Origin: Bryobacterales bacterium
GTDB taxonomy: Bacteria > Acidobacteriota > Terriglobia > Bryobacterales > Bryobacteraceae
Reading direction: 5' to 3'
DNA: 6,518 bases
NCBI GenBank assembly: GCA_003132865.1
Contig: PKYZ01000925.1
Location: 1,653 to 8,170 of the forward strand
Part shown: positions 1 through 6,518 of the stretch, one piece after another
How the letters are laid out: each line of letters opens with the position of its first letter
How positions within the stretch are numbered: the stretch's first letter is position 1
The notes under the pieces: model-generated
Seen by the model: the letters and a program-made list of their open reading frames with translations, nothing else
Databases searched by the model: none
Told to the model about the DNA's origin: nothing
Position numbers and translations under genes: made by a program

Positions 1-90
1 GGGATCAGACTGGCGAAAGCCGAGTGTATGTCCTACCGCGAAAAGCAGCAGAAGAACAGCAGCGATTCGATAAAACATAGATGCTTTCAT
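1..90 (-). CDS. Small membrane protein of the HTLGFR type, N-terminal part only (cut by window edge)
   Basis: The minus strand from 90 reads ATG followed by 29 open codons to the window edge, so only 30 residues are visible. They start MKASMFYRIAAVLLLLFAVG and continue with the motif HTLGFRQSDP. Residues 7-20 form a hydrophobic segment after a short basic start, which fits a membrane anchor or uncleaved signal; no A-x-A cleavage site is seen. The start is well supported: GGAGG at 96-100 lies 5 bases upstream of the ATG. From memory, short proteins starting with a hydrophobic helix followed by HT(L/F)GFR are common, uncharacterised membrane proteins in acidobacteria and some other phyla; I cannot give a function. 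It lies downstream of thiO on the same strand with a 103-base gap, so it may have its own promoter. Confidence 0.72.
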   Translation of the reverse strand, partial: MKASMFYRIAAVLLLLFAVGHTLGFRQSDP

Positions 91-95
91 TCTTG

Positions 96-100
96 CCTCC
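96..100 (-). promoter_or_regulatory. Ribosome binding site of the left-edge membrane protein gene
   Basis: On the minus strand GGAGG is followed by CAAGA and then ATG at 90. It is a near-ideal Shine-Dalgarno sequence and decides the start of this otherwise truncated gene. Confidence 0.7.
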
Positions 101-119
101 AGAGATCACGGCAGCGCGC

Positions 120-160
120 ACCACTATCCTGCCGCGTAGGTTCAAACTGTACCACTACCC
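120..160. repeat. Short direct repeat upstream of the left-edge gene
   Basis: ACCACTATCC at 120-129 and ACCACTACCC at 151-160 match at 9 of 10 bases and are offset by 31 bases, close to three helical turns. They sit 30-70 bases upstream of the ATG at 90 (minus strand), where an operator would be expected. No convincing -35/-10 pair was recognised in the gap at 91-193, and there is no other gene in it. Confidence 0.3.
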
Positions 161-193
161 AGCGCTGCATGCTTAGAGGGCGTCCGAACAGCG

Positions 194-1207
194 TCACCGC
201 GTAGCCATCTCCCCCGCCACCCGCCTCGCCGTAGCCGGCGCCAGCAGTATCCCATTTCGATAGTGCCCATATGCCAGCCACAGGCACGTATCCTCCAGGC
301 GGCCGATCGCCGGCGCGAAGTCCTCGGTCGCCGGACGAAACCCCAGCCACGCTATAGGCTCCGGAGCCGAACGCAGCCCCGGCAGCAACGCGCCGGCCCG
401 CGTGCGTATGTCATCCACTATTTGCGGGTCCAGTTCGCGGTTGAAGCCCACCTGCTCCGATGAAGTCCCCGCAATGGTGAATCCGCTGGATCGCTGCATA
501 ACATACGTGTGCCCATGGCGCAGAATTGGCCCGAGTGAGCCAGGTTCCAGCGCATACCCCAGCAGGTGCCCGCGCACCGGAAACGAAGCCGGAATGGCGA
601 GCCGCCCGCCCGGGCCAAAGACGGGGATCGCCCCGCTCCAAGCCCCCGCCGCCAGCACCGCCGCCGCTCCCCGCAACACGCCGCCGCTCGTCTCCACCTC
701 CGCCCGCTCCCGCGTCACCCGCACCGCTAGCACGCGCGTCTGCTCGCGGATTCGCACCCCGCGCCTCTCGCAGGCGCATCCGAGCGCGCGCGTCACATCC
801 CGAGGATCGACCAGCGCATCGTCCGGATAGAACAGTCCGCCGCCGGTGACCTCGGAGCGAATGCCCAGCTCCGATTGCGCGGCGCGGCGGGCCATCAGAT
901 CCCGCCATTCGGCTTCCGTGCGGGCCATCTCGACCGCGCCGCAGCGCCGGTAATCGATCCCCAAACCCGTCTCGCTTTCCAGCTCTTCCACAAACCCGGG
1001 ATACAGCGCCAGGCTTTCCAGCGCAAACTCCGCCCAGCGGCTGCGGCCGGCGATCTCCCCACCCGGCGCCAGCATGCCCGCTCCGGCCCAACTGGCCTCG
1101 CCGCCGAGCGCGCCCGCATCCACCAGCGTCACGGCCGCGCCCGCCTGCGCCAAACGCCAGGCGGTCGAAGCGCCAATGATTCCACCGCCAATGATGATGA
1201 CGTCCAT
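194..1207 (-). CDS. thiO: Glycine oxidase ThiO-like FAD-dependent oxidoreductase
   Basis: This 337-residue protein belongs to the D-amino-acid oxidase (DAO) superfamily. ThiO oxidises glycine with oxygen to the imine (dehydroglycine) and hydrogen peroxide, supplying the nitrogen and carbon piece for the thiazole of thiamine; it is cytoplasmic and binds FAD. Seen here: the dinucleotide-binding motif GGGIIG at residues 7-12 with acidic D30 ending the second strand, the ThiO-like stretch GEASWAGAGMLAP at 36-48, GFRPATED at 289-296 and GHYRNGILLAP at 314-324. R291 and R317 correspond in context to the two substrate-carboxylate arginines of Bacillus ThiO. The start at 1207 puts the FAD motif at the very N-terminus as in the family; an in-frame ATG at 1231 would add eight residues, and neither has a clear ribosome binding site. 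No other thiamine gene is in view. A related small-amine oxidase is the main alternative. Confidence 0.87.
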   Translation of the reverse strand: MDVIIIGGGIIGASTAWRLAQAGAAVTLVDAGALGGEASWAGAGMLAPGGEIAGRSRWAEFALESLALYPGFVEELESETGLGIDYRRCGAVEMARTEAEWRDLMARRAAQSELGIRSEVTGGGLFYPDDALVDPRDVTRALGCACERRGVRIREQTRVLAVRVTRERAEVETSGGVLRGAAAVLAAGAWSGAIPVFGPGGRLAIPASFPVRGHLLGYALEPGSLGPILRHGHTYVMQRSSGFTIAGTSSEQVGFNRELDPQIVDDIRTRAGALLPGLRSAPEPIAWLGFRPATEDFAPAIGRLEDTCLWLAYGHYRNGILLAPATARRVAGEMATR

Positions 1208-1241
1208 GACGTCCGGCGAACGAGCCAGCATGAACTACCAT

Positions 1242-1348
1242 GTTAGTCCTAGCTGAACGATCAAAGCCCAAATTGTTGGATCTAAAGCGGCTCAGCGGGT
1301 TCTGCGTCCGCTGGGTAGTACTAGATTGCCAGTACGAAAGCCCAAATT
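1242..1348. repeat. Duplicated two-part motif upstream of thiO
   Basis: The 12-base word AAAGCCCAAATT occurs exactly twice, at 1263-1274 and 1337-1348, 74 bases apart. Each copy is preceded by a related word: GTTAGTCCTAG at 1242-1252 and GGTAGTACTAG at 1314-1324 (9 of 11 identical). The gaps between the parts are 10 and 12 bases. The second copy contains the perfect palindrome TAGTACTA (1316-1323). Read from the minus strand each unit is AATTTGGGCTTT, a spacer, then CTAG(T/G)ACTA, so it could be a tandem operator or promoter module for thiO. Confidence 0.45.
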
Positions 1349-1583
1349 CATCCGGAAGAATGTCTATCGAATTACAGATAAAGCTTGACAAGGTGTGCCT
1401 AGTTGAGTAATTCTATCTGAAATGGGCCGCGAGATTGGATTCGGCCAAAAGGACTGAAAGGAAGCCATTTGAGTTTGGGGCGGTAGTCTGCCTCCGGGTC
1501 GCGTGGATCGAATTACCATTAAGTCAACTATTGAGATCGTAAATGGTATGTTAGTTCCGCCTCAGGCCTGGGAAATATCTCTT

Positions 1584-1609
1584 TTCAAATTGTTTTGAAC
1601 AGGTTTTGC
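1584..1609 (+). promoter_or_regulatory. Dyad and weak -24/-12-like element upstream of the porin
   Basis: TTCAAA (1584-1589) and TTTGAA (1594-1599) form a perfect 6-bp inverted repeat around a 4-base centre, an operator-like shape. Overlapping it, TTGAACAGGTTTTGC at 1595-1609 matches the sigma-54 consensus TGGCACG-N4-TTGC at 8 of 11 fixed positions. One G of the usually invariant -24 GG is missing, which weakens the call. A start near 1621 would leave about a 50-base leader before the ATG at 1670. Reported because a sigma-54 activator is encoded close by; a vegetative promoter elsewhere in the gap is equally possible. Confidence 0.2.
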
Positions 1610-1656
1610 ACAAGTGTCCGGCCCGAAAACATGCCGGCCTCGAACTACAGATCCAT

Positions 1657-1661
1657 GGAGG
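1657..1661 (+). promoter_or_regulatory. Ribosome binding site of the porin gene
   Basis: GGAGG, continuing as GGAGGAAA, stands 8 bases before the ATG at 1670. It decides this start over the in-frame upstream ATG codons, because only the start at 1670 places a proper signal peptide at the N-terminus. Confidence 0.75.
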
Positions 1662-1669
1662 AAACTGCA

Positions 1670-3157
1670 ATGACGAATTTTGCGACGCCCGGAACCAAGA
1701 CGCTGGCGGCCCTGGTGGTGTTTGGCGTACTGGCGGCCGGGGCTCACGCCCAGCAAGCGGCTGCGGTCGCCACAGCGGACCCGGCGGGTGCCACGCCCGA
1801 TAACAACCAGCCGGGCAGCAGCGGCGGCAGCGCGGTGAGCGGCATTGGCGAGCCGCCCACTCCGGTGTCCACCGTGCCTCAGTTGTACCCCAAGCTGACT
1901 GGAATCTGGGCCGGGCAACCGCAATCGCCATCGCTCTCCGAGCAGTTCAACCAGTTGCTGCCGCGGTGGCTGCGGTTCTCGGGCGAGTTCCGCGAGCGGT
2001 TTGAAGGCTACAGCGGAGGCGGCTTCAAGCCGAATTCGACCAACGACTACGACGTGCAGCGCATTCGGCTGGGCATGCAGATCCAGCCCACCCACTGGGT
2101 GCAATTCTATATCGAGATGCAGGACGCGCGCGTCTTTGGCATCACTCCGGCGCTGCCGCCGTACCAGAACACCACCGATATCCGGCAGGCCTATGTGCAG
2201 TTGGGCAATCCGGAAGGAAACGGCTTTACGCTGCAGGGTGGCCGTTTCGATATGACCTATGGCAACAACCGCCTCATCGGCAATTCCTGGTGGACCAACG
2301 TGTCTCGCAGCTTCGACGGCTTCCGCGCCGCCTACCAGCAAGGCAGATTCCGGGTGGACGCCTTTGCCACTTCCGTGGTGATCGTCCGCGACGGCGTGAT
2401 CGATCATTCGCTCGCAGGCAACGACTTGTACGGCTTGTATGCCACCGCACGGGACGTGATCCCGCACGCCACTCTGGACGTTTACGAATTCTGGAATCTG
2501 CGGCCCAGCTTCGGGCTGACAGGGCTCAAAGCCGGTCACCTGGATGAGTGGACCACTGGCTTCCGCTGGGTGGGAGCGCTGCCCAGGAACCTCGATTACC
2601 GCACCGAGATGGCCTACCAGCTCGGCACGCTTGCGGTGGATAAAATCCGCGCCTGGATGGGCCACTGGGTGCTCGGCTATACGTTCAAGGAATCGCGTAT
2701 ACGGCCGCGCCTGTTCGTCGAATACGACTACGGCTCGGGGAGTCCCAACACCAAAAGCGGATACGACAACACGTTCGATCCCATCTTTCCCAGCACGCAC
2801 GATAAGCTCGGCTTGGCGGACCAGTTTGGCTGGCGGAACATTAAGGATTTGCGGTTTGGACAGGAGTTCAAACTCGCCCGCAAATGGACCCTCGCGACCA
2901 GCTTCCACGATTTCTGGCTGGCCAACGCGCACGACGCTTTGTATCCCACGCGCGGATCGATCATCGCGCAGAGCCCCACCGGTGTGGACGGCACTCACGT
3001 GGGCGAAGAGCTGGATATTCAGGCCATCTACACTCCCACCCGGCAGACGCAGGTCGGCGCCGGGTACGGCCACGTCTTCACCGGCGAGTTCCTGAACAAA
3101 GCCACCAAGGGTGTGGACTACAGCTATCCCTATATGCTGGTTGAGTACGTGTTTTAA
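1670..3157 (+). CDS. Alginate-export (AlgE-like) family outer-membrane porin
   Basis: The 495-residue product is an exported beta-barrel protein. Residues 1-27 are a signal peptide: a short start with one lysine (K10), a hydrophobic core (LAALVVFGVLAAG) and an AHA cleavage site before QQ. A low-complexity Ala/Gly/Ser/Pro linker of about 50 residues follows, then the barrel with alternating aromatic strands such as LRFSGEFRERFEGY and GFTLQGGRFDMTYG. The stretch FVEYDYGSGSPNT with downstream FDPIFPSTHDKLGLADQFGW is typical of the alginate-export family as I know it. The chain ends in VEYVF, the terminal phenylalanine expected for outer-membrane barrels. Length is close to Pseudomonas AlgE. The substrate cannot be told: family members occur in many bacteria that make no alginate. 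It is transcribed alone, divergent from thiO and convergent with the kinase operon. Confidence 0.82.
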   Translation: MTNFATPGTKTLAALVVFGVLAAGAHAQQAAAVATADPAGATPDNNQPGSSGGSAVSGIGEPPTPVSTVPQLYPKLTGIWAGQPQSPSLSEQFNQLLPRWLRFSGEFRERFEGYSGGGFKPNSTNDYDVQRIRLGMQIQPTHWVQFYIEMQDARVFGITPALPPYQNTTDIRQAYVQLGNPEGNGFTLQGGRFDMTYGNNRLIGNSWWTNVSRSFDGFRAAYQQGRFRVDAFATSVVIVRDGVIDHSLAGNDLYGLYATARDVIPHATLDVYEFWNLRPSFGLTGLKAGHLDEWTTGFRWVGALPRNLDYRTEMAYQLGTLAVDKIRAWMGHWVLGYTFKESRIRPRLFVEYDYGSGSPNTKSGYDNTFDPIFPSTHDKLGLADQFGWRNIKDLRFGQEFKLARKWTLATSFHDFWLANAHDALYPTRGSIIAQSPTGVDGTHVGEELDIQAIYTPTRQTQVGAGYGHVFTGEFLNKATKGVDYSYPYMLVEYVF

Positions 3158-3159
3158 GA

Positions 3160-3240
3160 AGCTATCAGCTTTCAGCGATCAGCAATCAGCTTTCAGCCGC
3201 GGCGGTCTGGGTTGAAGCTGACTGCTGAAAGCTGAGTGCT
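3160..3240. repeat. TCAGCNN heptamer array forming an inverted repeat; probable bidirectional terminator
   Basis: TCAGC recurs at exactly 7-base steps at 3165, 3172, 3179, 3186 and 3193, giving five TCAGCNN units. After a 26-base centre the minus strand carries three more units, read from 3235 to 3215. The arms 3181-3197 and 3224-3240 pair at 16 of 17 positions; alternatively 3160-3183 pairs with 3217-3240 at 20 of 24, so the hairpin can slip between registers. It lies between the porin stop (3157) and the kinase stop on the other strand, and its right arm reaches into that kinase stop codon. The position suits a bidirectional terminator, though no long T-tract follows. The repetitive build also fits a dispersed REP-like element. 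Confidence 0.7.
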
Positions 3241-4610
3241 ACACCGGCAGCCGCAGGCGTGCCACGCAGCCGGCGCGGTCTGCGCGGTTTTCCAGCACCA
3301 GGGTTCCGCCGTGCGCTTCGGCGATTTGGCGGCTGAGCACCAAGCCGATGCCGGACCCGCCGGGCTTGGTGGTAAAGAACGGCACGAACAGGTTGGTGGT
3401 GTTCGAAATCCCCGGCCCTTCATCCTCGATGGCGACCTCCACGTGCGAGCCGTTGCGCGTCCAGCCTATCTGCACGCCGCCGCCGGTGATCAGCGACGCA
3501 TCCGCGGCATTGCGCAGCAGGTTGATGAGCACCTGTTCGAGTTGGTCCGGGTCGCCGTGAATGAAGATATCCGGTCCCGGCCTGACGGCCACGTTGAGCC
3601 GGGTTTCGAGGTTGACCACGCGTTGCACCCACGGCCGGATCTCCATCGATTCCAACTGCGGGCGCGGCAGCTTGGCCAGCCGCGCATAAGCGCCGATGAA
3701 GCGGCTAAGAGCCTCCGAGCGCGTGGAGATCACGCTGAGCCCGCGCCGCATGTCGTCCTCCCAATCGGTGGGCAGCGGGTGGCGCGTGAGCAGGCTGCCC
3801 AAACTTCCCGCGATGGATTTGATGGGCGTCAGCGAGTTGTTCAATTCGTGTCCCAGCACGCGCACCAGCCGCTGCCAGGCCTGCAACTCCTGCTGGCGCA
3901 AAGGCAGCGTCAGATCCGCCACCACCAGCAATTGCAGCGGCAACCCGTGCTCGCGGACGGTGCTGCGCCGGATTCCCCAGCGCCCCGCGCCGCCCGGGAA
4001 GGTCATCTGGAAGGTTTGCTGCGGCTCTCCTTCGATGCAGGTCTCCAGATGCAACTCCTCGGCACTGGCTCCCAGCACGCGCTCGGCGGGCGCCGCCAGC
4101 AGCCGCTCGCCGGCGCGATTCACCAGGCGCAGCTTCCGCTCATGGTCGAAGGCGAAAACGGCTACGTCGATCTCCGACATCACCGTGCGCAGCAGCGTGG
4201 TCGCCTCCAACGCGCCCAGCCGCTGTTCGCGCAGCGTGCCGCCCAGCGTGTTGACCTCCCGCATGACTTCGCCCAGTGCATCGTCGAACGCGCCCGCGCG
4301 CCCGCGTACGGAGAAATCGCCTTCGCGCAACGCCGAAAGCAGATTGGAGATGGTTTGCAGCGGGAACACCACGCGGTCCCGCACCGCCATCGCGAAGCCC
4401 AGCCACAACCCCACAATCAGGACCGTCAGCGTCCATTGCGTTCTAGCCTGCGGGGTGGGATCGCGGAGCCACAGAAAGATGAGCGCCACCAGCGATCCCG
4501 GCAGGCCCGCCATGATGGCCATGATCACGATCCGGCCTTCGTATTTCATGCGCCGGCGGCGGCGGTTTCTTGAGGGTGTCATTGCTGCAGGGCGTCGGCT
4601 GCCGGCTGCC

Positions 4611-4621
<11 letters not shown>
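3239..4621 (-). CDS. NtrY-like membrane sensor histidine kinase (HAMP-PAS-HATPase)
   Basis: The 460-residue product autophosphorylates on histidine and should pass phosphate to the regulator encoded just upstream. A basic N-terminus (NRRRRR at 19-24) precedes two membrane helices at about 31-52 and 63-80. The loop between them is only about ten residues, so there is no real periplasmic sensor domain. A HAMP-like linker follows (81-135), then a PAS-like domain (about 143-235). The H-box GHELNNSLTPIKS has the phosphoacceptor H258. ATP-binding motifs are complete: N-box NLLRNAADAS with N371, G1 DEGPGIS at 400, F-box FVPFFTTK at 412, G2 GGSGIGL at 421. The start at 4621 overlaps the regulator's end by 11 bases and suggests translational coupling; in-frame ATGs at 4582 and 4549 are alternatives and none has a clear ribosome binding site. 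The signal is unknown. Confidence 0.88.
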
Positions 4622-5981
<1,360 letters not shown>

Positions 5982-6044
5982 GGAGCGGTTAACTACATTG
6001 TCGCATTTCAGCGGCAATTGCTCTACCACTCCTAAGGTATTGAG

Positions 6045-6079
6045 AAAAGCGGAGATACGAAAGGCGAGTGTCCGCTTTT
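6045..6079. terminator. Perfect inverted repeat between the PilZ and regulator genes
   Basis: AAAAGCGGA at 6045-6053 and TCCGCTTTT at 6071-6079 are exact reverse complements around a 17-base centre. On the minus strand the stem begins 38 bases after the PilZ stop, with the T-run inside the right arm, as in A/T-flanked bidirectional terminators. It also lies in the regulator's leader, so it could be an attenuator or an operator instead. The loop is larger than in most intrinsic terminators, so the terminator label is tentative. Confidence 0.4.
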
Positions 6080-6116
6080 GGGACTGGCTTGTTCACCAGT
6101 GGAACGCGCCAGCCGC

Positions 6117-6416
6117 CTACCGGACGACCACAAACCCGGTTTCCACGTGGTCGGGATGCATCCAGTTCCAATCTACGCGCGCCTTGCCGGCGGCTTCCGG
6201 ATGCCGGAAGGCCGCACTGGCGCCCAGCGGCAGTGCGCCGTGCCGATGACTCGCGCGGAAACCGGATGCGCTGACGTCCATCAGATCCACCTCGACTTCG
6301 CCTGGCGGCTCGCTTTCGAACTTCAGTTGCACCTTGCCCGCTACGGGCCGCCGCGGTTCGCGCCGGCGGTCGGCCGGGTTCGCGGCGATGTTGCCGGAAT
6401 GCGTGATTGTCTGCAC
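6117..6416 (-). CDS. Single-domain PilZ protein (putative c-di-GMP receptor)
   Basis: The 99-residue product is a stand-alone PilZ domain. PilZ proteins bind cyclic di-GMP through an arginine motif and a (D/N)xSxxG motif. Both are here: RRREPR at residues 17-22, giving RxxxR as R18 and R22, and DVSASG at 47-52. A C-terminal strand ending in ETGFVVV fits the last strand of the barrel. There is no signal peptide or membrane helix, so the protein is cytoplasmic. The frame stays open to the window edge upstream but has no ATG there; GTG at 6416 is the first usable start and has no evident ribosome binding site, so the N-terminus is uncertain. It lies upstream of the NtrC/NtrY pair on the same strand, separated by a 135-base gap with an inverted repeat. 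The target process is unknown. Confidence 0.8.
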   Translation of the reverse strand: MQTITHSGNIAANPADRRREPRRPVAGKVQLKFESEPPGEVEVDLMDVSASGFRASHRHGALPLGASAAFRHPEAAGKARVDWNWMHPDHVETGFVVVR

Positions 6417-6446
6417 GCTTATGAATCGGACATGGGAAGGGGCAGC

Positions 6447-6452
6447 ATCATA
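6447..6452 (-). promoter_or_regulatory. Possible -10 element for the PilZ gene
   Basis: The minus strand reads TATGAT here, five of six matches to the -10 consensus, 30 bases before the GTG at 6416. No -35 is found at the usual distance: the nearest candidate, TTGCAC, is 22 bases away. This is the only promoter-like word I see in 6417-6518, a stretch without a recognisable gene. Confidence 0.2.
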
Positions 6453-6518
6453 GGGCCGTTCCCCTAGTTCGGTGGTGCAAAGGTGCGGAGGTTGTTCTAG
6501 ATGACCGTTCTCTAAATA

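Larger units (their letters stand above)
1208..1669. other. Divergent intergenic region between thiO and the porin, no gene seen
   Basis: This 462-base stretch is visibly AT-richer than the flanking genes. Open frames crossing it are short or are shadow frames running out of the neighbouring genes. It must carry the promoters of both thiO (minus) and the porin (plus). It holds a duplicated motif pair (1242-1274 and 1314-1348), a TTGACA at 1385-1390 without a good -10 partner, an inverted TACCATT/AATGGTA pair at 1514-1520 and 1542-1548, and a TTCAAA/TTTGAA dyad near the porin. Decayed coding remnants cannot be excluded, but I recognise none. Confidence 0.6.

Noticed and set aside
411..1391. 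Minus-strand frame of 326 codons overlapping thiO and its upstream region
   Set aside because: Its Gly/Arg/Ala-rich translation is thiO read in a shifted frame; no domain is seen, and the thiO frame is intact with no need for a frameshift.
1385..1413. TTGACA (1385-1390) with TAATTC 17 bases downstream as a plus-strand promoter
   Set aside because: The -35 is perfect, but the -10 matches only the first two consensus bases and the site is nearly 260 bases from the porin start. Not strong enough to annotate.
1424..1450. GGCCG...CGGCC mini hairpin followed by AAAA
   Set aside because: Five-base stem with a loop of about 12; it lies in a promoter region, not after a gene, and is expected by chance.
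1473..1492. GG/GC pair 10 bases apart resembling a sigma-54 promoter
   Set aside because: Only the GG and GC skeleton fits; the other fixed positions mostly mismatch.
1562..3073. Open frame of about 500 codons on the minus strand opposite the porin
   Set aside because: It is antisense to a porin with signal peptide, ribosome binding site and C-terminal phenylalanine. Its protein has no recognisable domain, and long antisense frames are expected in GC-rich genes.
3160..3240. CRISPR-like or tandem-repeat array
   Set aside because: The unit is seven bases with no unique spacers and the two sides are inverted, so it is not a CRISPR array.
3236..4573. Open frame of 445 codons on the plus strand opposite the kinase
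   Set aside because: Gln/Arg/His-rich, domain-free translation; the minus strand gives every histidine-kinase motif in order. It is a codon-bias shadow.

Overview
The window is GC-rich and gene-dense and reads as a Gram-negative chromosome. It holds an outer-membrane beta-barrel protein with a signal peptide, a sigma-54-type two-component pair, a small PilZ protein and a glycine-oxidase-type flavoenzyme. My best guess is an acidobacterium of the Bryobacterales/Solibacter type. That guess rests on recall of similar proteins: the HTLGFR-type small membrane protein at the left edge, the GAFTDA variant of the NtrC-like regulator, and TCAGC-rich intergenic hairpins. I could not test it by search.

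Layout, left to right. Positions 1-90 (minus) hold the first 30 codons of a small membrane protein that runs off the window, with a clear ribosome binding site. Positions 194-1207 (minus) encode a ThiO-like FAD-dependent glycine oxidase. Positions 1208-1669 are an AT-richer divergent intergenic region with no convincing gene; it carries a duplicated motif pair on the thiO side and a dyad plus a weak -24/-12-like element on the porin side. Positions 1670-3157 (plus) encode an alginate-export/AlgE-like outer-membrane porin. Positions 3160-3240 hold a heptameric TCAGCNN repeat arranged as an inverted repeat between two convergent genes; it probably acts as a bidirectional terminator and resembles a dispersed REP-like element. 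Positions 3239-4621 (minus) encode a NtrY-like membrane histidine kinase, and 4611-5981 (minus) its NtrC-type sigma-54 activator; the two reading frames overlap by 11 bases. Positions 6045-6079 hold a perfect 9-bp inverted repeat. Positions 6117-6416 (minus) encode a PilZ-domain protein. The right edge is non-coding as far as I can see.

How the genes may work together: the regulator and kinase are almost certainly one two-component system, translated from one message, with the PilZ gene upstream on the same strand. The kinase has almost no periplasmic loop, so it probably senses a cytoplasmic or membrane signal through its PAS domain. The porin gene is convergent with this operon. An AlgE-family porin next to an NtrC-type regulator and a PilZ protein recalls the parts list of exopolysaccharide (alginate-type) control, but no polysaccharide biosynthesis gene is visible, so this link is only a hypothesis. 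The thiO gene stands without other thiazole-synthesis genes in view. I see no mobile element, CRISPR array, tRNA or rRNA.
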